Assembly: GCA_003566995.1 (NCBI GenBank)
Contig: PXBG01000023.1
Coordinates: 1-51,102, forward strand
Reading direction: 5' to 3'
DNA: 51,102 nucleotides
From: Syntrophobacteraceae bacterium
Lineage (GTDB): Bacteria > Desulfobacterota > Syntrophobacteria > Syntrophobacterales > Syntrophobacteraceae
Position numbers and translations under genes: made by a program. The notes beneath the pieces were generated by a model, which had not been told where the DNA came from, ran no database searches, and saw only the letters and a list, made by a program, of their open reading frames with translations. How positions within the stretch are numbered: the stretch's first letter is position 1; each line of letters begins with the position of its first letter. Shown here piece after piece: positions 32,949-41,429 of this stretch.

Positions 32949-33938
32949 ATGGTTGTACCCCCTGTGGATGCTCACCACCGCCCAATCGATTACCTGCGGC
33001 TTTCCATCACGGACCGCTGCAACCTGCGCTGCGTCTATTGCATGCCCTCTCATGGAGTTCCCCGCCTGGATCATTCACAAATTCTCAGCTACGAGGAAAT
33101 CCTTCGCCTCACGCGCATCGCCGTGAAAATGGGCATCACCAAAATACGCATCACCGGCGGAGAGCCTCTGGTGCGTCGCGATGTGACCTATCTCTGCGAA
33201 AACATAGCCGCTCTGAAGGGTGTCTCGAGCCTTTCCCTCACCACCAACGGTCTTTTGCTCGGTCAATATGCCGCGGCTCTGCGCCGGGCGGGCATCAGAC
33301 GAGTGAACATCAGCCTGGACACTCTCAGGCCCTCCAGGTTTTCTTCCATCACCCGCGTGGGTTGCTTCCACAAGGTCTGGGCGGGCCTTGAGGCGGCTCA
33401 GAAGGCGGGTTTCAGTCCCATCAAGCTGAATGTGGTGGTCATGCGGCACCTGAACGATGACGAAGTTGAAGAAATGGCTCTTCTGTCGCTTCGAAACCCT
33501 TTCCACGTGCGTTTCATCGAGTTCATGCCCTTTCCCTCGAGTGCGTCACGGAAGCAATTTGTTTCTTCCGATGAAATCGTGGAACGCCTTTCCCGGCTGG
33601 GCAGGCTTGTGCCTTGCGAGAGCAGGAGCAACAACGGACCGGCCAGGTACTTTCGCCTGGAGGGGGCGTTGGGCAAGATAGGGATCATCAGCCCCATCAG
33701 CCATCATTTCTGTCCATCGTGCAACCGGCTGAGGCTCACTGCCGACGGGAAACTGCGCACCTGCCTGTTCAGCAATGCAGAGACGGATCTGCGCGATCTT
33801 TTGCGGCAAAAAGCTTCCGATGAAGAACTTGTCCAGGTCATCGGGCAAGCCATTGCGTCCAAGCCCGAGAAGCACACTCTGGATCCGGAGGTCCTGCACA
33901 AATGCATGGGCCGGCCCATGGTGCGCATTGGCGGATGA
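32949..33938 (+). CDS. moaA: GTP 3',8-cyclase (molybdenum cofactor biosynthesis)
   Basis: 329 aa radical SAM enzyme that starts molybdenum cofactor synthesis by converting GTP to 3',8-cyclo-7,8-dihydro-GTP. The SAM cluster motif CNLRCVYC is at about residues 24-31. ITGGEPLVRRD and NISLDTL are typical. The second [4Fe-4S] ligand set is in FCPSCNRLRLTADGKLRTCLF. The protein ends in Gly-Gly, the conserved C-terminal tail inserted into the active site. No Moco riboswitch-like fold was apparent in the 125 bp upstream, and no other moa or moe gene is present in the window. It converges with the glucokinase gene across 17 bp. Confidence 0.95.
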   Translation: MVVPPVDAHHRPIDYLRLSITDRCNLRCVYCMPSHGVPRLDHSQILSYEEILRLTRIAVKMGITKIRITGGEPLVRRDVTYLCENIAALKGVSSLSLTTNGLLLGQYAAALRRAGIRRVNISLDTLRPSRFSSITRVGCFHKVWAGLEAAQKAGFSPIKLNVVVMRHLNDDEVEEMALLSLRNPFHVRFIEFMPFPSSASRKQFVSSDEIVERLSRLGRLVPCESRSNNGPARYFRLEGALGKIGIISPISHHFCPSCNRLRLTADGKLRTCLFSNAETDLRDLLRQKASDEELVQVIGQAIASKPEKHTLDPEVLHKCMGRPMVRIGG

Positions 33939-33955
33939 TTTTCCGGAGAAGGACT

Positions 33956-34930
33956 TCATCCCCATTGGCAGTCCCAGGCCAGGCGGGCCGCTCCCAGCAA
34001 GGCTGCGTCATCGCCCAGAAGGCTCTTTCTCACGGTCATCTGCTCCGCATTCAGGAACCTGTTGGTTGTTTGAAGCGTCTTCATGAGAGGGTCGATGAAG
34101 AGGTCCCAGCTGGCACTCACCCCGCCTCCAATGATGGCGTGTCGAATTCCGAGGAGCATGAACATGTTGGAGATGGCGATTCCCAGGGCCCATCCCATGC
34201 GCCGGAAAAGTTCCAGGGACGTTGAGTCGCCCTCTTTGGCGCAGAAATAAATCTCCTGGGCCGTGAGTCTGTCCTTCTGCCACAGTTCAAACAGCTTTCC
34301 ACCGACCAGTTTCCCTTTCTTGACGGCTTCTTCGACGCCTTCCATCAAAGCACGCCCCGATGAGAGAGTTTCCAGGCATCCCTGTGAACCGCATGTGCAG
34401 GGAAGGCCGTGAGGTTCCACGACCAGGTGGCCCACTTCCGCCGAAAACCCGAGCTTGTCCCCCTGCCAGAGGCGGTTGTTGAAAATGAGGGCCCCTCCCA
34501 CTCCCGTGCCCAGGGTGAGTCCCACCCAATTGTTCAGGTCCTGAGCGGAGCCGACCCAGTTTTCTCCCAAACCGTAAACGTTGGCATCGTTTTCCATGGT
34601 GACGGGAATGCGGAGGGCCTCTTCCATTCTCACACCCAAAGGAAAGTTGTCCATGGCGGGAAGGTTCGGCGAAAATACCACGACATTGTTTTGAGGATCT
34701 ATTTTGCCCGCCACCCCCATGCCGATGGCTTCCACCTGGAGCTGGCCGGAAGCGGCTCGCTCCATGAGGCGGCGGCACATTTCCAGAAGGTTTTCCGTGG
34801 CTTGTTCAGCTCCCTGGGAAATTTCCGTGGAAACCTTGATCTGTTCAAGGATGGAGCCGGAAGTATTCACCAGGGCCGCACGCATGTTGGTGCCGCCCAG
34901 GTCTATTCCGATGAATGCTTTGTTTTCCAT
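33956..34930 (-). CDS. glk: ROK-family sugar kinase, probable glucokinase
   Basis: 324 aa. ATP-binding phosphate motif IGIDLGGTNMRAALV is at residues 8-22, the substrate and catalytic segment MENDANVYGLGENWVGSAQDL contains the catalytic Asp, and TLGTGVGGALIFNNRLW follows. The zinc-binding ROK signature appears as LPCTCGSQGCLETLSSGRAL. Glucokinase makes glucose 6-phosphate from glucose and ATP. The nearest neighbour genes do not fix the substrate, so N-acetylmannosamine or fructose specificity cannot be excluded. The ribosome binding site is GAAGGCGAAA before ATG. It is the last of a minus-strand series that runs from 39296 to 33956. Confidence 0.88.
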   Translation of the reverse strand: MENKAFIGIDLGGTNMRAALVNTSGSILEQIKVSTEISQGAEQATENLLEMCRRLMERAASGQLQVEAIGMGVAGKIDPQNNVVVFSPNLPAMDNFPLGVRMEEALRIPVTMENDANVYGLGENWVGSAQDLNNWVGLTLGTGVGGALIFNNRLWQGDKLGFSAEVGHLVVEPHGLPCTCGSQGCLETLSSGRALMEGVEEAVKKGKLVGGKLFELWQKDRLTAQEIYFCAKEGDSTSLELFRRMGWALGIAISNMFMLLGIRHAIIGGGVSASWDLFIDPLMKTLQTTNRFLNAEQMTVRKSLLGDDAALLGAARLAWDCQWG

Positions 34931-35111
34931 TTTCGCCTTCCGTGTAGGTTGGATCCGTCAAACCGCCCGGGGCGGTTCAAGAGAAAAAGCGAAGGTGCAG
35001 GAACGAAGGATGGATCGTCCCTTCTAGTGTTGCAAAAGCTTTCCTGTGAGTTTTTCATCCGGTGTTGGAAAGAAAAGGATCCAGAAGTGACCGCATCAAA
35101 GACATGGAAGT

Positions 35112-35717
35112 TTACTCCCGGGATGCCAGGTTTTCGGGCACGTAGAAAACATAGTGTCGCGCCAGGATGTCAAACTGAGCGTTGGTTTCCTCTTCGATGG
35201 CAGCGAAAAGCTCTTTGAGCGATTCCGCTTTTATGAGGTTGTGCTGAAAGAGGTTGGGGTTTCTGAATTGGGGGTGGAGAGGCAGCAGAAAGTGGACCAC
35301 ATTTCCACGCCAGATGACCTGAAGGGATTCCCGCTCCTCCAGAATGACCTTGTAGACACGCCTGAGCAAATCGGTCCTCAGTATGGGGGAAGATGCGTTG
35401 GTGACGCACTCCATGAGGCCTGCCAGCCGATAAACCCGCCGCATCATGGATTCATCGCTGCGATACCTTAACAATCCCTGAACGGTGTAATGAGAGCCTC
35501 CATCCAGGGTGAAATGATTGGGAACAAAAGCGATGTGCTGATGGCCCTTTGAACCAAGAGCCTCCCGCCGGTGAGCTTCATATCTTTCGGACTCTTTTTT
35601 GGTGCACAGCATGACATAGCCTGTGCGCCAGTCGCCCACACGAAACTCCAGGGGTTGCGGGGTGATGAGGTTGTCCCTGACTTCAGGCCTGGGGGTGAGA
35701 TCGATGATGTCTGCCAT
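35112..35717 (-). CDS. Hypothetical protein, 201 aa
   Basis: I recognise no family. The protein begins with a proline-rich stretch (IDLTPRPEVRDNLITPQPLEFRVGDW), then YVMLCTKKESERYEAHRREALG, a Phe/His-rich core (IAFVPNHFTLDGGSHYTVQGLLRY) and a helical region with LTDLLRRVYKVILEERESLQVIWRG-like pattern. It ends with NAQFDILARHYVFYVPENLASRE. No membrane segment or signal peptide is visible, so it is probably cytosolic. AAAGGCGG about 8 nt before ATG supports the start. It lies between the CBS-ACT gene and the glucokinase gene on the same strand, 133 bp and 181 bp away, with no clear terminator in either gap. Confidence 0.65.
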   Translation of the reverse strand: MADIIDLTPRPEVRDNLITPQPLEFRVGDWRTGYVMLCTKKESERYEAHRREALGSKGHQHIAFVPNHFTLDGGSHYTVQGLLRYRSDESMMRRVYRLAGLMECVTNASSPILRTDLLRRVYKVILEERESLQVIWRGNVVHFLLPLHPQFRNPNLFQHNLIKAESLKELFAAIEEETNAQFDILARHYVFYVPENLASRE

Positions 35718-35850
35718 GCAGGTTACCGCCTTTCATGCCCGGGGTGCTGTGTGCAGAAAAGCGTCGAAGGCTGCCATGTCCTGGTGCTTCCTCCATATAA
35801 CTCACGCGTGCGGGGCGAAGGCCCCCTTTCGCGTACATGCACACTTGTTG

Positions 35851-36528
35851 TCAGTTGCGGGTGTTCAGGTAGGGAGTGACATCCTCCACGTAATCGGTGA
35901 TGACCTTGTATCCCATGTCTTCAAGGGTTTGAGCGGCTTTGGGGAAAAGGTTCTCCTTGAAACGCAGCATGAGTTGCCACACGTCTTCCTGTCCACGCAA
36001 GGGAAAAATGATCACTGAACGTATGTTGATGTGAGCGTCCGCCATGGCCTTTCCCACCTCCGCAAGGACTCCCATGCGGTTCTTCACCAGGATGGAAAGC
36101 CTTCTGCTGTCGTCGCTCAACCCGAGTGCCACCAGGAGGACCTCCATGAGGTCGGTGATGGTGATGATGCCCACCAGTTTGTCGTCCTTGAGCACGGGGA
36201 GGGCGCCGATTTTGTGGTCGTGCATGATGCGGGCGCCGCGCTCTATGGTCATGTCCGGTGTGGCCGTGATGATTTTTTTGACCATGATGTTGGAGACGGT
36301 GAGTTTCTGAAGCACATAGGTCAGTTCATGCACACTCAGGGTGGTCGCTGGAGAGGCCCAGGCCTCCTTCAGGTTGCGGTCCGTCACAATGCCCAAAAGG
36401 CGGGCTCGACCGTCAGTCACAGGCAGGTGGGAAATCCTGTGTTCGTCCATCATCTCCCGTGCCTTGAAAACGGGAGTTTCGGGAGACACGGTGATGAGAC
36501 TGGTTTTCATGTGCCAGCCGATGTACAT
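35851..36528 (-). CDS. CBS-CBS-ACT domain protein (AcuB-like)
   Basis: 225 aa. Two CBS domains come first (KTSLITVSPETPVFKAREMMDEHRISHLPV to IVTDRNLKEA, then IMVKKIITATPDMTIERGARIMHDHKIGALPV to ITDLMEVLL), which bind adenine nucleotides. A C-terminal ACT domain (RLSILVKNRMGVLAEVGKAMADAHINIRSV, PLRGQEDVWQLMLRF) should bind an amino acid or other small ligand. The layout matches AcuB-type proteins of uncertain function. ATG at 36528 is chosen because AAAGGAG lies 6 nt upstream; a longer in-frame extension to 36792 overlaps mreB and is rejected. It follows mreB by 175 bp. An energy-status or amino-acid sensor is the likely role. Confidence 0.88.
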   Translation of the reverse strand: MYIGWHMKTSLITVSPETPVFKAREMMDEHRISHLPVTDGRARLLGIVTDRNLKEAWASPATTLSVHELTYVLQKLTVSNIMVKKIITATPDMTIERGARIMHDHKIGALPVLKDDKLVGIITITDLMEVLLVALGLSDDSRRLSILVKNRMGVLAEVGKAMADAHINIRSVIIFPLRGQEDVWQLMLRFKENLFPKAAQTLEDMGYKVITDYVEDVTPYLNTRN

Positions 36529-36703
36529 GTCTACTCCTTTTCCGAAAGGATACAGCCTGATCTGCCGGATTCGGGGGGCACGGTGCGGCAAGTGAAAAGG
36601 CACGCGCACACCTTTGGCAAAACAAAGACTCTCAACGGCTCTTGAACACAAGGGTTGGCCGAGCTTCGGCCTGATCAAAAACGGGCACTGAACTGCATCA
36701 GTC

Positions 36704-37726
36704 TCAACTGATGAAAACCTGGCGGTAAAAATCGATGTTTTCGATGATGGTCCCCGCTCCCCGAACCACTGCAGTGAGTGGATCTTCGGCAATGTTGACT
36801 TTCAGGTTCGTGGTCTCGTGGAGCCGTTTGTCCAGCCCCCTGATGAGGGCACCGCCTCCCGCAAGCCAAAAGCCTCTTTCATGCACGTCTCCCGCAAGAT
36901 CGGGCGGAGTTTTTTCCAGTCCGCGCTTGACCGCTTCCACAATGGCTTCGATGGGTTCCTTCATGGCTTCCCGGACTTCCTCATCGGTGATGGTGAAGGT
37001 GCGGGGAATGCCGGTGAGAATCTCTTTGCCCGTGATGTCGATGGATTCGGGTTTTTCCAGAGGAACCGCCGTTCCGATTTTCATCTTGATGTTCTCGGCT
37101 GCCACCTCGCTGATGACCATCTGCCGCTCTCTTTGAACATAGCGCAGAATGGCTTCGTTGGCCTCATCTCCCGCCACTCTCACCGATTCGCTGTAGGCCA
37201 CTGCGAACATGGAGATGACCGCCACTTCCGTGGTTCCTCCCCCGATGTCCACGATCATGTTTCCATAGGGATGGTCGACGGGCAGACCTGATCCAATGGC
37301 TGCGCCCATGGGTTCCTCGATGAGGTGAATGTGCCGTGCTCCCGCCTGCTCCGACGCTTCAATGACTGCGCGTTTTTCCACGGAAGTGATCCCCGTGGGC
37401 ACTGCCACCACGAGCCTCGGACGGATGAACTGCCTGCGCCTGAGGACCTTGGTGAGAAAGTACTTGATCATCACGCTGGTGACCTCGAAGTCCGCAATGA
37501 CGCCGTCCTTGAGGGGGCGAATGGTCACGACCCTTTGTCCATGGCGGCCGATGATGTTCCGCGCTTCATGGCCAACGGCGATCACCTGGTGAGTGTCCTG
37601 GTTGATGGCCACCACGGAGGGCTCATTGAGCACCACTCCCTTGCCGCGAAGATAGATCAGTGTGTTGGCCGTTCCCAGATCCATCGCGAGATCTTTGGAA
37701 AAATACGCCAGCAATCGTTCTAACAT
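36704..37726 (-). CDS. mreB: Rod shape-determining actin-like protein MreB
   Basis: 340 aa, actin fold. Nucleotide-binding motifs are DLGTANTLIYLRGKG (phosphate 1), DIGGGTTEVAVISMF (phosphate 2) and GFWLAGGGALIRGLD (adenosine). An N-terminal amphipathic membrane-binding stretch MLERLLAYFSKDLAM is present. It polymerises at the inner membrane and organises lateral peptidoglycan synthesis. ATG at 37726 is chosen because GGAAAGG lies about 7 nt upstream. mreC, mreD and pbp2, its usual partners, are not next to it; instead it is flanked by a GAF-GAF-degenerate GGDEF gene (122 bp upstream) and a CBS-ACT gene. It may share the promoter at 39390 with the GAF gene. Confidence 0.95.
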   Translation of the reverse strand: MLERLLAYFSKDLAMDLGTANTLIYLRGKGVVLNEPSVVAINQDTHQVIAVGHEARNIIGRHGQRVVTIRPLKDGVIADFEVTSVMIKYFLTKVLRRRQFIRPRLVVAVPTGITSVEKRAVIEASEQAGARHIHLIEEPMGAAIGSGLPVDHPYGNMIVDIGGGTTEVAVISMFAVAYSESVRVAGDEANEAILRYVQRERQMVISEVAAENIKMKIGTAVPLEKPESIDITGKEILTGIPRTFTITDEEVREAMKEPIEAIVEAVKRGLEKTPPDLAGDVHERGFWLAGGGALIRGLDKRLHETTNLKVNIAEDPLTAVVRGAGTIIENIDFYRQVFIS

Positions 37727-37847
37727 AATTGGCCTTTCCAGTTTGCCATCCCATGCCAGTGGAAATGAGTGTGGGAAAAAGTCTATAGACAATGCTTCGT
37801 GGGGTCAATGAATTTTGCGGCTTGCAATGGCCGTCTTCAGTTGTTTT

Positions 37848-39296
37848 TCAGGTGTTCCCTGCATGCCTTTCGGAGCGGGAAGAGGCGTAGAGGCGATGGT
37901 ATGCCAGAGGCCATAGCTCATCGCTTCTCGTTCCGTCCTGTGGAAAAGAAACCCAGGCCAGGTGAGGCCGGATTCGAATGCCCTTCAAGCGGGAAGAAAA
38001 AAAATCCTCCCCGAACTGGGCCAGCTGGGAGAGGTGGCCCTTGGCCTGCTCGGCTGTCAAACCGGGAAGGATGATGGCAAATCGGTTTTCGGCCAGCTGC
38101 CCCACGGAAGCATCCTGAATGAGGTAGCCCTTGAGACTCTCCACCAGGTCTTTTTGCAGGCGCCGTATCTGTTTGGGGGTGGCTCCCGTGAGCAGCATGG
38201 GCCAGGGGTTGAACTGAATGAGCGCGAGAGTGAGGGGCAGGCTGTGCTGCAGTGCGGATTTCAGAAACTGGTCAAGCCTTCTCTCAAAAATGACCGGCTT
38301 GGGAAGCCCCGTCAGGGGATCGTTGTGCTTCAAATGGCGGCATTCTTCCTTGAGGAAAAGCTTGTCCAGGAGCAACTGGTAAAACTGCAGGGCGTGCAGG
38401 ATGGCCTCCTGCTGAGCCTTGCTCCATGGCGCCGTGTCACGCGAGAGGAAAGCCAGGACGATCTGATGGCCGGAGGCAAGATTTGCGGGAATGGCCCAGA
38501 GCATTCCATGGTGGGGCAGGCCTTCGGAGGGACTGAAAAGGAAGTGTTCGGAAGCGTGAGGGTTCAGCCTTGCAATGTGAAGAGGTTTCTGGGTCTGGAA
38601 AGCATGCCCCAGAAGCCCGTGTTTGATGAGGAAGTGCTGGTGAGAGAGACTCCTGGGGGTGTTGGGCGTGGCCGCAAAGAGCTGATAGAGGTCGTCATCT
38701 GGGTCACGCAGGGCCAGAAAGGCGTATTCCATTTCCAGGAGCCGGGCACACTCTTCCACGAAGTGAGTGGTGTATTCCTCAACGTCGAAAGGCTCGGCCA
38801 CGGGCTGTTTCACCTGCCTGCAAAAGTCCAGAATTCTCGCCGAGTCCTTTTGTTGTTCGTGGCCGGCCTCCTTCGCCATGAGACTTTCCAGAACCTGCGC
38901 CATCTCCTGAATGAGCTTCATGTTTTTGTCGCTGAAACCCCACTGGTACTTTGTGTCCACATAAAGGACACCGGCGCCTTCGGCCACGGGCATGGCAAAA
39001 AGGCCCTTGATATGCGATTCTCCCTCGCGATACAAAGGAAGAGTGGCAGCGATGGTGGAGGATCCTTCCTGGAGTTTGTTCATGTGCACCACCTGGCCCA
39101 TCTTCTGGACCTGGGAAATGATGCCTCCCTCTTCCAGGGGCAGGGGGCGATTGTCAAGCAGGTGGCGGCTGAGGGACTGAACCGCTGCCAGCCTGAGGGT
39201 CCGGTCTTTGAGGTCGGTGATGAAAAAAGCCGCTGTGTAGGCTTCCACCGCGTTGCTGAGGAGGCTGACAAGGGATTGATAGGGATTTGGCGGCAT
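37848..39296 (-). CDS. GAF-GAF protein with degenerate GGDEF domain
   Basis: 482 aa. Residues about 10-145 form a first GAF domain (ITDLKDRTLRLAAVQSL, MPVAEGAGVLYVDTKYQ). Residues about 165-310 form a second (CARLLEMEYAFLALRDPDDD, HGLLGHAFQTQKPLHI). Residues about 325-475 resemble GGDEF: the entry motif NDPLTGLPKPVIFERRL is kept, but the catalytic GG(D/E)EF loop reads QLAENRFAIIL, so diguanylate cyclase activity is probably lost. It may be a c-di-GMP or GTP sensor, or a protein partner. There is no membrane segment. GGGGGAAG precedes ATG by about 8 nt. It lies 122 bp upstream of mreB on the same strand and behind a strong promoter, which suggests a link between signal sensing and cell shape (inference). 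Confidence 0.85.
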   Translation of the reverse strand: MPPNPYQSLVSLLSNAVEAYTAAFFITDLKDRTLRLAAVQSLSRHLLDNRPLPLEEGGIISQVQKMGQVVHMNKLQEGSSTIAATLPLYREGESHIKGLFAMPVAEGAGVLYVDTKYQWGFSDKNMKLIQEMAQVLESLMAKEAGHEQQKDSARILDFCRQVKQPVAEPFDVEEYTTHFVEECARLLEMEYAFLALRDPDDDLYQLFAATPNTPRSLSHQHFLIKHGLLGHAFQTQKPLHIARLNPHASEHFLFSPSEGLPHHGMLWAIPANLASGHQIVLAFLSRDTAPWSKAQQEAILHALQFYQLLLDKLFLKEECRHLKHNDPLTGLPKPVIFERRLDQFLKSALQHSLPLTLALIQFNPWPMLLTGATPKQIRRLQKDLVESLKGYLIQDASVGQLAENRFAIILPGLTAEQAKGHLSQLAQFGEDFFSSRLKGIRIRPHLAWVSFPQDGTRSDELWPLAYHRLYASSRSERHAGNT

Positions 39297-39389
39297 GGGC
39301 GATCTTCCCCCTTGTGGAGATTATCCTTCAGGGAGTGTCAAAAATTTGATGGGCTTTCTTGGCGACGATGTTTTCTGGCTAGGACCCTT

Positions 39390-39418
39390 TGCATACTGGA
39401 ATGACAGCACACTGTCAA
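39390..39418 (-). promoter_or_regulatory. Strong promoter with overlapping palindrome, upstream of GAF/mreB genes
   Basis: On the minus strand a consensus -35 TTGACA (39413-39418) is 17 bp from -10 TATGCA (39390-39395). A perfect inverted repeat TGACAG-CACA-CTGTCA (39402-39417) overlaps the -35 and spacer, a good position for a repressor operator. The divergent mutL gene starts 39 bp away on the other side. Confidence 0.65.
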
Positions 39419-39456
39419 CACCTTAAGAAGTGCAGCCAAAAGATAAAGCGTGAAAA

Positions 39457-41310
39457 ATGGAAAAAATTCTGATTCTTCCGGATGTCTTGTGCAATCAGAT
39501 TGCGGCCGGTGAGGTCATAGAGCGGCCGGCGGCAGTGGTCAAGGAACTGCTGGAAAACAGCATCGATGCGGGCAGTTCCAGAATCAGCGTGGCACTGCAG
39601 CAGGGTGGGCGCAAAGAGATCCGCATTGTGGACAACGGTTCGGGCATGGATCGCGACAACGCCCTTCTCGCCATCGAGCGGCATGCCACCAGCAAGATTC
39701 GGGACATGCAGGACCTGCAGTCCGTCAAATCCCTTGGCTTCAGAGGAGAAGCCCTGCCGAGCATCACCGCCGTGAGCCGCTTCGAGATGGTGACGCGGAC
39801 GGAAAGGGAGGTCTCCGGGACTTTCCTGCGCGTGGAAGGGGGCATTGTGCGTGAAGTTCAGGACAAGGGAGCCCCGGCCGGCACCGTGATCACGGTCCGG
39901 GACTTGTTTTTCAACCTTCCCGCGAGGCGCAAGTTTCTGCGCACCATGGATACGGAACTTGGCCACATCAACGATCAGTTTCAGCGGCTTGCTCTGGCCC
40001 ATCCAGGAATTCATTTTCAGCTCAATCACCAGGACCGGGTGATCTGCCAGTATCCCTCCGCCGCCGATTCCCTGCAAAGGGCCACGCAGGTCCTGGGGCT
40101 CGAACTGGTCCGCCAGCTGAGACCCTTTTCTCTGGAAAGGGCGAACATCCGGCTCAAGGGCTACCTGAGTCTTCCTCACGTGCAGAGGACATCGGGACAG
40201 GCCATTTTTGCCTTCATGAATGGCCGGCCCATCTGGGACCGTTTGGTGAACCGCTCCGTTCTGGGTGCCTATGAATCCCTCCTGCCCAAAGGAAGATTTC
40301 CCGTGGTCCTTCTCTACATGGATGTCTTGCCGGAACTGGTGGACGTCAATGTGCATCCCACCAAGCGGGAGGTCAGGTTTCGCGGCCCGGGGGAAATCAT
40401 GGAAACCATTCGCCTGGCCCTGAGGGAGGCTCTCAAGGGAAAGGGCTCCATCACCGCCACACCGGCTGAAACATCCCTGGAAATCAAAAGGGATCTTGAG
40501 CGGGGCAAAAATCCGGGAGAAGGGGAAGGGTCCACGGAGGATTGGCAAGATTCTGGAGCGAAGCCTTTTTCCCCGTCCCCTTCCAGGGAAGAAGTCCGGC
40601 CCGTTCCCCGGCAATTGAGCCTCTCTTCCCGGGGGGGCCCGGAAGAGTTTCCCGCTGCACCGCTTTTTCAGGAAAAGGTGCATGAAATGTTGCCGGTGGC
40701 CTCCCCCGAAGAGGAAAAGAAAGATGAGGGGGTCGGGCCATTCAGCCGCTTTCGCATTCTTGGACAGGTGGCCCAGGCCTACATCGTGCTCGAATCCTTC
40801 CATGGCATGATGTTCATAGACCAGCATGCCGCTCACGAGAGGATCATCTACGACCGTCTTCGCTCGCCCCCATCCCCTGAACCTTCTCAGAGGCTTCTGC
40901 GCTCTGCGGTTGTGGAGGTCTTGCCGCGGCAGGCCGCAATGCTCAAAAGATGGCTTCAGGAACTCAGGGATCTGGGGTTTGACGTGGAACCTTTCGGGGG
41001 CAACTCCTTCGTCGTTCACGCCATGCCAGCCATCGTGAGCCGCTGTTCGCCCGAGGAGCTCATCAGGGAGCTCGTGGAAGGGGCTCATGAAGAAGAGACG
41101 CGCCCTCGCTGGGAATTGCCCGCGCAAATCGCCAAAACCGCCGCCTGTCACCATGCGGTCAAGGCAGGGCAGAGGCTATCCCACGAAGAAATCAGGCACC
41201 TTCTGAAGGATTTGGACCGAACCGCCTTCCCTTCCACCTGCCCCCACGGAAGGCCCCTCTGGTTTGAAATGAGCCGCGAAGAAATGGCTCAGCGCTTTCA
41301 GCGAAAGTGA
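39457..41310 (+). CDS. mutL: DNA mismatch repair protein MutL, endonuclease-type
   Basis: 617 aa. The N-terminal GHKL ATPase shows NQIAAGEVIERPAAVVKELLENSIDAG, DNGSGMD, HATSKI and LGFRGEALPSI. A low-complexity acidic linker (residues about 340-430) leads to the C-terminal dimer domain. That domain carries the metal-binding endonuclease motif IDQHAAHERIIYDR (the usual final Glu is Asp), an ACHHAVKAGQ segment and CPHGRP, so this MutL probably nicks DNA itself as in methyl-independent repair. No mutS is in the window. No convincing ribosome binding site precedes ATG at 39457. miaA follows 119 bp downstream, a pairing also seen in other proteobacteria. Confidence 0.95.
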   Translation: MEKILILPDVLCNQIAAGEVIERPAAVVKELLENSIDAGSSRISVALQQGGRKEIRIVDNGSGMDRDNALLAIERHATSKIRDMQDLQSVKSLGFRGEALPSITAVSRFEMVTRTEREVSGTFLRVEGGIVREVQDKGAPAGTVITVRDLFFNLPARRKFLRTMDTELGHINDQFQRLALAHPGIHFQLNHQDRVICQYPSAADSLQRATQVLGLELVRQLRPFSLERANIRLKGYLSLPHVQRTSGQAIFAFMNGRPIWDRLVNRSVLGAYESLLPKGRFPVVLLYMDVLPELVDVNVHPTKREVRFRGPGEIMETIRLALREALKGKGSITATPAETSLEIKRDLERGKNPGEGEGSTEDWQDSGAKPFSPSPSREEVRPVPRQLSLSSRGGPEEFPAAPLFQEKVHEMLPVASPEEEKKDEGVGPFSRFRILGQVAQAYIVLESFHGMMFIDQHAAHERIIYDRLRSPPSPEPSQRLLRSAVVEVLPRQAAMLKRWLQELRDLGFDVEPFGGNSFVVHAMPAIVSRCSPEELIRELVEGAHEEETRPRWELPAQIAKTAACHHAVKAGQRLSHEEIRHLLKDLDRTAFPSTCPHGRPLWFEMSREEMAQRFQRK

Positions 41311-41429
41311 AGGGCCCTCTTGTGAAGGGAGTGCATGCCATGGCTTCCCTTCGCAGGCGAAGCCTGGACCTTCCTTTTTCATTTGCATGGCACTCCGTGC
41401 TCTTTCAGCATCAACGGAACGATTCTATC

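Noticed and set aside
39415-41154. Long minus-strand open frame opposite mutL
   Set aside because: It mirrors the mutL reading frame and has no motif or ribosome binding site; mutL motifs on the plus strand are unmistakable.
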